A model generated the notes under the pieces. It saw only the letters and a program-made list of their open reading frames with translations. It was not told the origin of the DNA and made no database searches. This document shows positions 8,575-17,145 of a stretch of DNA of 64,000 nucleotides, in pieces. The position numbers were made by a program, and so were the translations under genes. Location of the stretch: assembly GCA_016789265.1 (NCBI GenBank), contig JAEUQK010000005.1, positions 1-64,000 on the forward strand. Reading direction: 5' to 3'. The DNA comes from Blastocatellia bacterium (GTDB taxonomy: Bacteria; Acidobacteriota; Blastocatellia; Pyrinomonadales; Pyrinomonadaceae). Within the stretch, counting starts at the first letter, position 1. Each line of letters begins with the position of its first letter.

Positions 8575-11289
8575 TTAAAACGCGTATTTGAATCCGACGC
8601 CGAAGCTGCGGCCCGCGCCATCGATCCCCCAGCTCGGATTCCGGTATTTTTGGTCAAGCATATTTTCAAACGACCAAAAAGCTTCCGCACCTTCGCCGAG
8701 GCGGAACCCGCCGCGAAGATTCATCACGCCGTAGCCCGGCAGCCGAGTGAACATCGGCGCCGAATTCACACCGACGCCGAGAATACGATTCTGTACCTGA
8801 AGGATCGATTCACCCGTTGCAAGAAGCACCGTTTCATCGCCGGTACCACAAACGCCGTCAGGGTTATTGGTAAGTCCGCGAACACAAGCCCCGCGGCGGA
8901 AGAAGTTTTGGATTTGCGAACGCGAACGCGTTGCACCGGTTCGGCGGTCGCTGATATCGAGCGTGGACAAGCGGTCCTGTTCGGCGGCGAGCGTCGAGAA
9001 GAATTCAACCCAAAAAATGTTTTTCGGGTCGTCGTATCGGATGCTGACGTGTCCCGTGGCCGGCGGGGTTCCGCCCTCGATGTTCGGCGGCAGGCCGGTC
9101 GCCTTGTCCTCTGCGCGAACGAACGTGTAATTTGCATGGAACCAAAGATCGCGGCGGAGCTTTGCACTGAACTCATACTCGAACCCGAAGATCCGGGCAT
9201 CGGAGTAATTAGACCGGACGAGAACCGGCGCAGTCGAAAGTGAGACGAACACAACGCCATTGGGAAGCTGACTGGTGATCGGCTGTCCGCCGAGCGATTG
9301 TCCGACCGCTCCTTGCGGCAGGATCAGCGCCTGTTTGACGATGTTGTCATTCAGGTCGATGCGGAAATATGTCCCCGACGTTTCCATCCATGAATTTCTG
9401 TAACGAAGCCCGATATCGAAGTTGTTCGTAAGCTCGGAGCTTTGCCGGGCAACGGGCAACCCGGTCGATACGGCGGATGAATCGGCTGTGGTCCCGATGG
9501 TTCCGCCTAAGGCGATCGCGGTTGAATGGTCTACCTCGAAACCATCGCCCGTGAGCCCAAGCGTTCCGAGATCGGTCATGCTCGGGGCACGAAATCCGCG
9601 GCTGTACCTTGCTACCAGGCGAAGTTGATCGAGCAGGCGGACAGTCGCGCCGACATTTGCGGAGTAATCACTCACTGTCAGACGGTCGTCGTTCCAGAGG
9701 CGGAAGTTATTTACGACGGGACTGTCTGCCGCGCGAACTTCATACCATGCTCCGTTGTATCGGATCGCACCGCTAATGCGCAGCCGGTCAGGGATGGCGT
9801 CCCATGTATCCTGAAGAAAAACGCCCGCGAGTTTGTATCGCGCATTATCCGGGACGCGCGGACGGGACAGCACGGCAACATTCGTGACCGGATTTACCGT
9901 AAAGGCAGGCGAGTTGATTCCCTCGCTGTAAAAGTCGCCGCCGATGACAACGACATTTCGAGTTCCGGCCGCCTTTTCAAGGAAAGAGCTGAAGCCGACG
10001 GCGGTCGTGCGTTCGTATTGGTGTGTGATCGAACCGCGCGGATCGCCCTGTCCGCCCTGATTGACGCGTTCTTCACGCTGGCTGTTGTAGCTGACGGTGA
10101 AAGATGCCGTATCGAAGAACCCGAAGTTCTGCCTTACGAACCGAAGGTAACCAAAATCAAGCATCAGGTTTCGCAGGTCGGCGATCAGGTTGCCGTCGCC
10201 GCCGAGAAGCTGGTCATAGCGTTTACCTCCGTCCTGCTGGCTTCGAGCGTAATAGAACGAAAGCTGGCTGTCGTCCGTCGGACTGTAGTTAAGTCGAAAG
10301 GCTCCGCCGTATTGCGAAAAATCGGTATCAGGCAGCCGCGTCCCCAAGATGTCAGACGGCAAGCCAAGAAAACGTGTCACCGCCGCATGTGTGTCGATGC
10401 CGTCAGCAGTGCGAAGAGTGCCGATGCGGCGAGCGGCCAAATTTACAAAGCCGCCGAGCTTATCCGTTCCGTAACTCAACATGCTCGAACCGCCAAACGA
10501 TCGGTCTGCCGAATTAAATCGTGTCTTGAACTCGCCGTGGAACTCGGGCTTGTCGGCTCCGAACTTCGGGCTTCGCGTAAGCATGTTCACCGTTCCGCCC
10601 AAGGCATCTGAACCGTATTGCGCGCTGGATGAACCGCGGAGTATCTCGACGGTTTGCATGTTCGACGGTTCGTTCAGGTTGAAGAAAGTATTAATGCCGC
10701 CGCGCTGTGCGGACGTTGTGTAGCGAACTCCGTCAACATATGTGTTAACGTTTTTTCCCGCAAGGCCGCGAACGAATATGCCGCCGATGGTCGGGCTGGT
10801 CTTCTGCATTCTCACGCCCGGTTCAACCTCGGCTACCTGAGCCATTGTCGCGGCCGACCGCTGGAAGATCTTGCTGGTGTCCAGAATGTTCACGTTTTGC
10901 GGAACGGTTTGGCGGTCGGCAGATTGGCCGATCTCGGCGGTTACGGTCACAGCGGCCTCTGCAATAGAGAGCTTGATCTCGATCTTGTCGGCCGTCGGAA
11001 GCGTGATCTCGAGCGATTCCACGGCAAAGCCGATAGCCGTCACGGTCAACGTATAACTGCCCGGGGAAAGGCCCGTGATCTCAAATTCGCCGTGTCCGTC
11101 CGCGATCGCGATCTTCTGCTTTGGCCCGCGGATCTCTACGCGGGCGCCGGAGACGGCCGCGCCTTCGGGGTCGCCGACGGAACCGGAGACCTTAAGGTCT
11201 CCGTCCTGTGCGGCCGCGAAGCCGGCAAAAACGAACGCCATCAAGATATAGAGGTGTCGAACAAGTGTATTGAAACAGCTTTTGATCAT
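8575..11289 (-). CDS. TonB-dependent outer-membrane receptor
   Basis: A 904-residue protein with a signal peptide (residues 1 to about 27, cut after FAAA). A carboxypeptidase-regulatory-like beta domain follows (about 32-115). The plug (about 125-240) contains MAQVAEVEPGVRM, FVRGLAGKNVNTYVDGVR and VEILRGSSSAQYGSDALGG. The beta-barrel runs to the C-terminal Phe. By family it imports a bound nutrient across the outer membrane using TonB energy. The ligand is unknown. It is divergent from a PQQ-type sugar dehydrogenase gene with 142 bases between, so a link to sugars or to PQQ is possible but unproven. A strong terminator follows directly. Confidence 0.92.
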   Translation of the reverse strand: MIKSCFNTLVRHLYILMAFVFAGFAAAQDGDLKVSGSVGDPEGAAVSGARVEIRGPKQKIAIADGHGEFEITGLSPGSYTLTVTAIGFAVESLEITLPTADKIEIKLSIAEAAVTVTAEIGQSADRQTVPQNVNILDTSKIFQRSAATMAQVAEVEPGVRMQKTSPTIGGIFVRGLAGKNVNTYVDGVRYTTSAQRGGINTFFNLNEPSNMQTVEILRGSSSAQYGSDALGGTVNMLTRSPKFGADKPEFHGEFKTRFNSADRSFGGSSMLSYGTDKLGGFVNLAARRIGTLRTADGIDTHAAVTRFLGLPSDILGTRLPDTDFSQYGGAFRLNYSPTDDSQLSFYYARSQQDGGKRYDQLLGGDGNLIADLRNLMLDFGYLRFVRQNFGFFDTASFTVSYNSQREERVNQGGQGDPRGSITHQYERTTAVGFSSFLEKAAGTRNVVVIGGDFYSEGINSPAFTVNPVTNVAVLSRPRVPDNARYKLAGVFLQDTWDAIPDRLRISGAIRYNGAWYEVRAADSPVVNNFRLWNDDRLTVSDYSANVGATVRLLDQLRLVARYSRGFRAPSMTDLGTLGLTGDGFEVDHSTAIALGGTIGTTADSSAVSTGLPVARQSSELTNNFDIGLRYRNSWMETSGTYFRIDLNDNIVKQALILPQGAVGQSLGGQPITSQLPNGVVFVSLSTAPVLVRSNYSDARIFGFEYEFSAKLRRDLWFHANYTFVRAEDKATGLPPNIEGGTPPATGHVSIRYDDPKNIFWVEFFSTLAAEQDRLSTLDISDRRTGATRSRSQIQNFFRRGACVRGLTNNPDGVCGTGDETVLLATGESILQVQNRILGVGVNSAPMFTRLPGYGVMNLRGGFRLGEGAEAFWSFENMLDQKYRNPSWGIDGAGRSFGVGFKYAF

Positions 11290-11431
11290 GGTCAGGGTTA
11301 TTACCGATTATATCTTCCGGAAAATGGAGTGAGCGAAGATTTTAACTGCTTTTGTCGAACTACTACCAAGCTCCGTAGTTTTTGTTCTTGAGTGGAAACA
11401 AATTAGACTGTATGCGCGTCAAATTTAGACA

Positions 11432-12583
11432 ATGAAACAAGGATTCCGCACATTGTTCCTGCTCACACTGACTATGTTGGGAAGCTGCGCTAACGCGGCT
11501 CCGACCGGTGGGATCGAGAACGCCGTTTTTATGTTTCAGGAACGCACGCGATTTAAGGTCGAAACGGTCGCGAGCGGATTGGAAGTTCCTTGGGGATTTG
11601 CATGGCTGCCGACGGGCGAGATGCTGTTCACGGAAAGGCCGGGACGCGTTCGCATCATCGAAAAAGGAAAGCTGCGGGCCGAACCGGTTTTTGTCGTTCC
11701 GGACGTCGAGCCCTCGGGCGAGAGCGGGCTGATGGACATCTCCCTGCATCCTGGCTTTGCGACAAATAGTTTTATATATCTCGCGTACGCATATAACTCT
11801 GACGGCAAAATGGTGAAGGTCGTGCGTTACAAATACGCCGACGGAAAACTTACGGAACCGACGCCGATCATCGAGAAGATACCGGGAGCTCCTAACCACG
11901 CCGGTACAAGATGCCGATTCGGCCCGGACGGAAAGCTCTATGTCACCACGGGAGATTCGACGGACTGGAACCTCGGGCAGGACAATAACTCGCTTGCCGG
12001 CAAGACGCTGCGGTTGAACGACGACGGAAGTGTGCCAAAGGACAATCCGTTTGTCGGCAAAAAAGGTTATCGGCCGGAGATATGGACGACCGGGCATCGC
12101 AACGCGCAGGGCCTCGCCTGGCAGCCCGGAAGCGGACTGATGTTTCAAACGGAACACGGGCCGAGCGGATTTGAAAATCGCGGCGGCGGTGCGGACGAGG
12201 TGAACATCGTCGAACGAGGAAAGAATTACGGCTGGCCGACGATCTACGGCAAGATGACCGCGCCGGGACTGGTCACGCCGCTGCTGGAATACACGCCGTC
12301 GTGCGCCCCGGCAAGCGCGATGTTTTACACCGGTGCAGCGTTTCCCGACCTAAAGGGCAATTTCTTTTTCGGATGCCTGCGCGGTGCGCGGATCGTTCGC
12401 GTCGTGCTGAATGGAAGAACGGTCATTTCGCAGGACAACCTTTTGGTCGATCGCGTCGGCCGCGTTCGCGAGATGGCACAAGGGCCGGACGGATATATCT
12501 ATTTTTCAACCTCAAACCGCGACGGCCGCGGCACACCGCTCGACAGTGACGACCGGATATTGCGAATGGTGCCGACGGAGTAA
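11432..12583 (+). CDS. PQQ-dependent aldose/sorbosone dehydrogenase, secreted lipoprotein
   Basis: A 383-residue six-bladed propeller enzyme of the glucose/sorbosone dehydrogenase (soluble GDH-like) family. The N-terminus is a lipoprotein signal with lipobox LGSC near residues 17-20. Family landmarks are EVPWGFAWLPTGEMLFTERP, SLHPGF, FGPDGKLYVTTGD, GHRNAQGLAW and TEHGPSG. These proteins oxidise aldoses in the periplasm or outside the cell with PQQ and calcium. No PQQ synthesis gene is in the window, so the cofactor may come from elsewhere. A related but distinct gene lies at 13501-14718. Confidence 0.88.
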   Translation: MKQGFRTLFLLTLTMLGSCANAAPTGGIENAVFMFQERTRFKVETVASGLEVPWGFAWLPTGEMLFTERPGRVRIIEKGKLRAEPVFVVPDVEPSGESGLMDISLHPGFATNSFIYLAYAYNSDGKMVKVVRYKYADGKLTEPTPIIEKIPGAPNHAGTRCRFGPDGKLYVTTGDSTDWNLGQDNNSLAGKTLRLNDDGSVPKDNPFVGKKGYRPEIWTTGHRNAQGLAWQPGSGLMFQTEHGPSGFENRGGGADEVNIVERGKNYGWPTIYGKMTAPGLVTPLLEYTPSCAPASAMFYTGAAFPDLKGNFFFGCLRGARIVRVVLNGRTVISQDNLLVDRVGRVREMAQGPDGYIYFSTSNRDGRGTPLDSDDRILRMVPTE

Positions 12584-12603
12584 CTGCAAAGCGTCGAGCG
12601 AGA

Positions 12604-13473
12604 TCATTTCTCGCTTTCCAGCATCTTTTTGGCTTCCTGCAGTTCTGCCAGATGTTCCTTGGTCACTTTCGGGTAATGCAGGTTCATCGATCCGAGCTTT
12701 TGGACGATGACCTCTGAAACCGCAAGCCGTGTGAACCATTTCTTATCGGCAGGGATGACATACCACGGCGCAAGGTCGGTCGAAGTCGCCTCGATCGCGT
12801 CTTCATAGGCGTTCATATAGTCAAACCAGAATCCTCGCTCTTTCGCGTCGCTGGAAGAAAACTTCCAGTTCTTTTCCGGCTCGTTTATGCGCGACAAGAA
12901 TCGTTTCTTCTGCTCTGATTTTGAGACATTGAGAAAGAACTTGAGTATGTGAGTCCCGTTTTCCACGAGATGTTCCTCCCACTCTCGGATCTGTTTGAAA
13001 CGTTTCCGCCACACGAACTTGTCGCCTTTGACCTCCTCGGGCAGATGCTGTGTCTGCAGAATTCCCGAATGAACGCGAACGACGAGCACTTCTTCATAGT
13101 GCGAGCGGTTAAAGATCCCGATGCGGCCCCGCTCGGGCAAGGCCTTTTGGGTCCGCCACAGAAAATCATGGTCGAGTTCCTCAGCCGACGGCTGCTTGAA
13201 TGAGACGACCTGGCAGCCCTGTGGGTTCAGCCCGCTCATTACATGCTTGATCGCGCCGTCCTTACCGGCGGCGTCCATCGCTTGAAAGATGATCAGCAGA
13301 GAATAGGTGTCCTGCGCGTATAGGACGTCCTGCAGTTCGGCCATCCGCTCGATGTTCTTTTGCAGGTCTTCCGCCGCCTGTTCTTTGTCGGTATAATCGC
13401 CGGTGAAACCGGTGTCGTGCTTGCCAAGGTCGAGCTTCGAGCCCTCTTTGATTCGGAATTTGTCGGTGTTCAT
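12604..13473 (-). CDS. ppk2: Polyphosphate kinase 2 family protein
   Basis: About 289 residues from the ATG at 13473; a GTG five codons upstream lies in an intergenic repeat and is less likely. The Walker A region is AMDAAGKDGAIKHVMSGLNP, the Walker B region is GRIGIFNRSHYEEVLVVRVH, and the lid helix is FKQIREWEEHLVENG. These are hallmarks of PPK2 enzymes, which phosphorylate nucleotides with polyphosphate. Length and motifs fit the single-domain types; class III (AMP and ADP) is likely but not certain. It sits between two sugar dehydrogenase genes on the other strand. Only 27 bases separate its start from the divergent start at 13501. Confidence 0.92.
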   Translation of the reverse strand: MNTDKFRIKEGSKLDLGKHDTGFTGDYTDKEQAAEDLQKNIERMAELQDVLYAQDTYSLLIIFQAMDAAGKDGAIKHVMSGLNPQGCQVVSFKQPSAEELDHDFLWRTQKALPERGRIGIFNRSHYEEVLVVRVHSGILQTQHLPEEVKGDKFVWRKRFKQIREWEEHLVENGTHILKFFLNVSKSEQKKRFLSRINEPEKNWKFSSSDAKERGFWFDYMNAYEDAIEATSTDLAPWYVIPADKKWFTRLAVSEVIVQKLGSMNLHYPKVTKEHLAELQEAKKMLESEK

Positions 13474-13485
13474 AAGAAGATTAGC

Positions 13486-13502
13486 CACAGATTATCACAG
13501 AT
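13486..13502. repeat. Short CACAGAT repeat
   Basis: Two CACAGAT units (13486-13492 and 13496-13502) lie in the gap between the divergent PPK2 and dehydrogenase genes. The second unit runs into the ATG of the dehydrogenase gene. Related CACAGATT strings recur between genes in several bacterial groups, but only one instance is seen here, apart from the similar TCACAGATTGTGA at 1418. Confidence 0.3.
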
Positions 13503-14718
13503 GCATAAACTATTTGGGAAAACAATCCTGCCGCTCGCTTTTGCAGCTGTCACTGCCGGTGTATTCGCACAAACAAAACTTGTTCCGCAGCGGATCGTAC
13601 TGAAAAACGGACGCACCCTCACGCTGAATGCAACGTCGGATCTTGAGATCATCCCCGCGGCCGAGGGACTGAAACGGGTCCGCTTTTTTGCAAAGGCTCC
13701 GGACGGACGGATCTTCGTCACGGATATGTATAACTTGACGGACAACAAACGCGGATCGATATACATTCTCGACGGTTGGAACGCAGAAACCGGAAAGTTT
13801 GGCAAGGTCATTCGGTATCTGTCGGGATTGCACAATCCGAACAGCGTCCAGTTTTACCGCGACCCGAACGGACTGGAATGGATCTACATAGCCGAAACGG
13901 GAAAGCTGACTCGCCGAAGATATACGCGTGGCGAAACGGCGCCGAGCGACCTGAAACCGCAAACGATCGCGACGTTTCCAGACTACGGATTGAGTTACAA
14001 ATATGGCGGCTGGCACCTGACACGCACGCTTGCATTCGGACCGAACGGAAAGCTGTATGTTTCGGTCGGGTCCAGCTGCAATTCATGCGTCGAAAAAGAA
14101 GACGTGCGCGCTGCCGTTTTGGAGATGAACCCTGACGGGACCGAAAGCCGGATATTTGCAAAGGGTTTGCGAAACGCTGTTGGGCTCAAGTGGATCGGCG
14201 ATAGTTTGTATGCGACGAATCAGGGCTCGGACCATCTGGGCCTGCAGAAACCGGACGAGACGTTTTATTTGCTCGCCTCTCCGACCAACTCTCTTGGTGC
14301 AAAAGCGGAGCCGAAGGATCACGGCTGGCCCTATTGCCATTCGTCAAACGGAAAAGTGTTCACAGACCCAAAACTAAAACGGCGTTCCGGTTGTTCCAAC
14401 GTCACACCGCCTTACGCATTCTTCCCTGCCCGAAGTTCGGCCCTCGGGTTCGAGTATTTCGATGACGCCGATGCACCGGCTGCATTCAAAGACGCCTTTC
14501 TTGTCTCGCTTCACGGTTCGACAAACAAAGCGATCGGACACGGCTACAAGATCGTCATCTTGAGAAAAGGCAAAAGGCTGCAAGATCTTGTGACCGGATT
14601 TCTCCAAGGCGGCACTGTCGTCGGCAGACCGTGTGACATCATGAAACTCGGGCCGGACTCGTTCCTTTTCACGGACGATAACAAAGGCGTCGTTTATTTA
14701 GTGCGGAAACGGCGATGA
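13501..14718 (+). CDS. Secreted PQQ-type sorbosone dehydrogenase-like propeller protein
   Basis: 405 residues from the ATG at 13501. The frame stays open further upstream, but that part is antisense to PPK2, while the 13501 start gives a proper signal peptide (residues 1-22, cut after GVFA). Propeller motifs include RVRFFAKAPDGRIFVTDMY, LAFGPNGKLYVSVGSSCNSC, AKGLRNAVGLKW, DHGWPYCH and a C-terminal GVVYLVRK. The extra cysteines (SCNSC, C in YCH, SGCSN) suggest disulfides outside the cytoplasm. Likely activity is PQQ-dependent oxidation of a sugar. It is related to, but quite different from, the protein at 11432-12583. The next gene, bshA, follows after 18 bases. Confidence 0.82.
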   Translation: MHKLFGKTILPLAFAAVTAGVFAQTKLVPQRIVLKNGRTLTLNATSDLEIIPAAEGLKRVRFFAKAPDGRIFVTDMYNLTDNKRGSIYILDGWNAETGKFGKVIRYLSGLHNPNSVQFYRDPNGLEWIYIAETGKLTRRRYTRGETAPSDLKPQTIATFPDYGLSYKYGGWHLTRTLAFGPNGKLYVSVGSSCNSCVEKEDVRAAVLEMNPDGTESRIFAKGLRNAVGLKWIGDSLYATNQGSDHLGLQKPDETFYLLASPTNSLGAKAEPKDHGWPYCHSSNGKVFTDPKLKRRSGCSNVTPPYAFFPARSSALGFEYFDDADAPAAFKDAFLVSLHGSTNKAIGHGYKIVILRKGKRLQDLVTGFLQGGTVVGRPCDIMKLGPDSFLFTDDNKGVVYLVRKRR

Positions 14719-14736
14719 ATCGCTAGACTAATCCTA

Positions 14737-15897
14737 ATGAACATCGGGATCACGGTTTATCCGACATACGGCGGAAGCGGCATCGTCGGCTCGGAGCTGG
14801 GGCGTGAGCTTGCCGAGCGCGGTCATACGGTGCATTTTATCTCGTCCGTATTGCCCACCCGCGTTACGGAGCTGAACGACCGCGTGCATTTTCACGAGGT
14901 CGAGATGATGACCTATCCGTTGTTCGAACATCAGCCATACGATCTTGCCCTGGCGACAAAGATGGCAACCGTAGCTCGTGCCGAGAAGCTGGATCTATTT
15001 CACGTTCATTACGCGATCCCTCATTCGATCAGCGGCATTCTCGCCCGCGAATCCATAAAGGACAAACGATACGTCCCGGTGATAACCACTCTGCACGGCA
15101 CCGACATCACACTCGTCGGCGCCGACCGCTCGTATCTTCCGATAACGCGATATGCCTTGCAGCAATCTGACGGTGTGACGGCAGTTTCCAAGTTTCTTAA
15201 AAAGGCTACGATCGAAACTTTCGATTTTGACGACGTCGAGGTCATTCCAAACTTCATTTGCCCATCGCATTATCGAAAACTGACTGACTGCAGCTTGCAC
15301 AATGAACTTGCGCCTAACGGCGAAAAGCTGCTTGTACATGTATCGAATTTTCGTCCCGTAAAACGTGCTATCGATTGTGTCGAGATCTTTGCGAAGGTGA
15401 GAAAGGAATATCCGAATGTGCGTCTCGTAATGGTCGGCGACGGGCCCGAACGCGCCGCGGTAAAGCATAAGGCAAAGGTGCTTGGAGTCGACGACGACGC
15501 GGTCTTTGTCGGCAAAAAGGCTAACATAGCCGACTATCTTGGTGTGTCGGATATTTTCCTGCTGCCTTCTGAACTGGAGTCGTTCGGCCTGGCCGCGCTC
15601 GAAGCTCACGCTTGCGAGCTTCCCGTTATTGCCACTCGCATCGGCGGTATTCCGGAAGTCGTAAACGACGGAGAAAGCGGTTTCCTGAGCGAGATCGGCG
15701 ACGTCGAGAAAATGGCAAGCGATGCTCTCCGATTGCTGCGAAATGAAGATATGCGTGCGTCGTTTGGCAAACGCGGCCGCGAGATCTCCATTCAGCGATA
15801 TTCGACCGACGTCATTATTCCGCAGTACATCGCATTTTACGAAAAGGTTCTCGACAGAACCCGGACGTCCACTTCAGCAGCGGGCAAAACACCGTAG
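14737..15897 (+). CDS. bshA: N-acetyl-alpha-D-glucosaminyl L-malate synthase BshA
   Basis: A 386-residue GT4 glycosyltransferase, first step of bacillithiol synthesis (UDP-GlcNAc plus L-malate). The N-terminal signature MNIGITVYPTYGGSGIVGSE and HVHYAIPHSISG are typical of BshA and not of general GT4 enzymes. VSNFRPVKR, VMVGDGPER and FLLPSELESFGLAALEAHAC follow in the C-terminal Rossmann domain, with the donor-binding Glu motif near residue 280. Bacillithiol genes are known in Acidobacteriota as well as Firmicutes. bshB and bshC are not in the window. The gene is 18 bases behind the dehydrogenase and may be cotranscribed with it. Confidence 0.92.
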   Translation: MNIGITVYPTYGGSGIVGSELGRELAERGHTVHFISSVLPTRVTELNDRVHFHEVEMMTYPLFEHQPYDLALATKMATVARAEKLDLFHVHYAIPHSISGILARESIKDKRYVPVITTLHGTDITLVGADRSYLPITRYALQQSDGVTAVSKFLKKATIETFDFDDVEVIPNFICPSHYRKLTDCSLHNELAPNGEKLLVHVSNFRPVKRAIDCVEIFAKVRKEYPNVRLVMVGDGPERAAVKHKAKVLGVDDDAVFVGKKANIADYLGVSDIFLLPSELESFGLAALEAHACELPVIATRIGGIPEVVNDGESGFLSEIGDVEKMASDALRLLRNEDMRASFGKRGREISIQRYSTDVIIPQYIAFYEKVLDRTRTSTSAAGKTP

Positions 15898-15992
15898 TGA
15901 TCGTGCCATGGATGCCGCCTTGATTATTTAGGCTCTGTTTTAATTGATACAATCAATTTCGAGTGGCGGTCGAGGCGTCCGCATTCTTTTTT

Positions 15993-17075
15993 ATGGTCTT
16001 GCGGCGATACATGCATAAACGCGAGCGGCACTTTGCGATGTTGAACGACAATCGCGTCGTGCAGCCGTTCGAATGGGGAACGGAGTTCGTGGCCGAACAT
16101 GTAAATGGCAACGATCCCAGAGCTTTGCTGTTAGAACATTCCCGGCATGTGGTCGAAAACAGCGACGAGTATTTTGCCGCACCCGAGGGTTTGGAATTTT
16201 CGCTGGAAACCCGCTTGTATCCGTCATCGGCTTCCCTAAACGCAAACCCGCCGAAGAAGACACCAGTACAAACGGAAGTAAAGGTGTTGACCTGGCAGAG
16301 CGCTGTCGAGACGCCTTCGGCAGAAAACAATACCGCGTATGCGACCTACTTTCCGCACGAAAATAAACGGGCCGCAGTGATCGTTTTACCTCATTGGAAC
16401 GCAAAGGCCGGAACCTATTTCGACCTCGGCAAGTTCTTTAACAAGGTCGGCCTCTCGGCATTACGCTTGACGCTTCCCTATCACGAGGAACGTATGCCGC
16501 CGGAACTCGAACGGGCCGATCATCTTGTTGCTCCGAATGTGGGCCGATCGCTGCAGTCGATACGGCAGGCGGTCGCCGACACTCGCGCGGCCGTTTCGTG
16601 GCTGAAAATGCGAGGTTACGAAAAGATCGGCATCGTTGGCACAAGTATCGGTTCATGCGTCGCGTTCATGGCATTTGTCCACGATCTGCGGATCGAAGCC
16701 GCCGTTTTCAATCATGTCTCGGGTTACATGGCCGATGTCGTTTGGCGCGGCCTTTCAACCTATCACGTCCGCAAAAGCTTTGGAGATAATATCTCTCTCG
16801 ACGAACTTCGCGAATATTGGCTGCCCGTTTCGCCCATGGCGTATATGGAAAAACTCGCGTCGTTGCCAGAGCGGCCGCAACGGTACATTTACACAAAATA
16901 CGACCTCAGCTTCCCTATCGATCTTTCTCTTGAAACTATGGAAGCTCTCCGGCGCCACAACATCAAACACAGCGAGGTTTCGCTGCCCTGCGGCCACTAC
17001 ACCCTCGGCGAAAAACCATGGGTGTATTTGGATGGATGCAAGATCATTTCGTACCTTCGCAAACATCTCAAATAG
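15993..17075 (+). CDS. Alpha/beta hydrolase of unknown substrate
   Basis: About 360 residues. Possible starts are GTG 15963, ATG 15993 and ATG 16011; none has a clear ribosome site and 15993 is a compromise. The nucleophile elbow is GIVGTSIGSCVAF (GTSIG, Ser nucleophile). The likely catalytic His is in PCGHYTLGEKPW near the C-terminus. VIVLPHWNAKAGTY with the following strand forms the oxyanion side. The layout resembles the ABHD18-like family of hydrolases of unknown function. It has no signal peptide and is probably cytoplasmic. It follows bshA on the same strand, but I see no specific link to bacillithiol. Confidence 0.75.
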   Translation: MVLRRYMHKRERHFAMLNDNRVVQPFEWGTEFVAEHVNGNDPRALLLEHSRHVVENSDEYFAAPEGLEFSLETRLYPSSASLNANPPKKTPVQTEVKVLTWQSAVETPSAENNTAYATYFPHENKRAAVIVLPHWNAKAGTYFDLGKFFNKVGLSALRLTLPYHEERMPPELERADHLVAPNVGRSLQSIRQAVADTRAAVSWLKMRGYEKIGIVGTSIGSCVAFMAFVHDLRIEAAVFNHVSGYMADVVWRGLSTYHVRKSFGDNISLDELREYWLPVSPMAYMEKLASLPERPQRYIYTKYDLSFPIDLSLETMEALRRHNIKHSEVSLPCGHYTLGEKPWVYLDGCKIISYLRKHLK

Positions 17076-17103
17076 CATCCAATTCCGGCGAGACTGCGTC
17101 CTA

Positions 17104-17130
17104 TTGTTTAAGCACCGAAAGTGCTAAAAT
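17104..17130 (+). promoter_or_regulatory. Possible promoter with built-in inverted repeat for the sigma gene
   Basis: TTGTTT (17104-17109) and TAAAAT (17125-17130) resemble -35 and -10 boxes with a short 15-base spacer. Between and partly over them is the inverted repeat AGCAC-CGAAA-GTGCT (17111-17125). A repressor or activator binding there would control the sigma factor gene at 17146. The short spacer makes the promoter uncertain. Confidence 0.3.
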
Positions 17131-17145
17131 TCTCTCCGTTCCCGG

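Noticed and set aside
9526..10611. Open frame of 361 codons on the plus strand
   Set aside because: It is antisense to the well-supported TonB receptor, has no family motifs and no ribosome site; a shadow of codon bias.
13360..13500. Upstream extension of the second sugar dehydrogenase gene
   Set aside because: The extra 47 residues are antisense to PPK2 and would precede an evident signal peptide, so the start was set to 13501.
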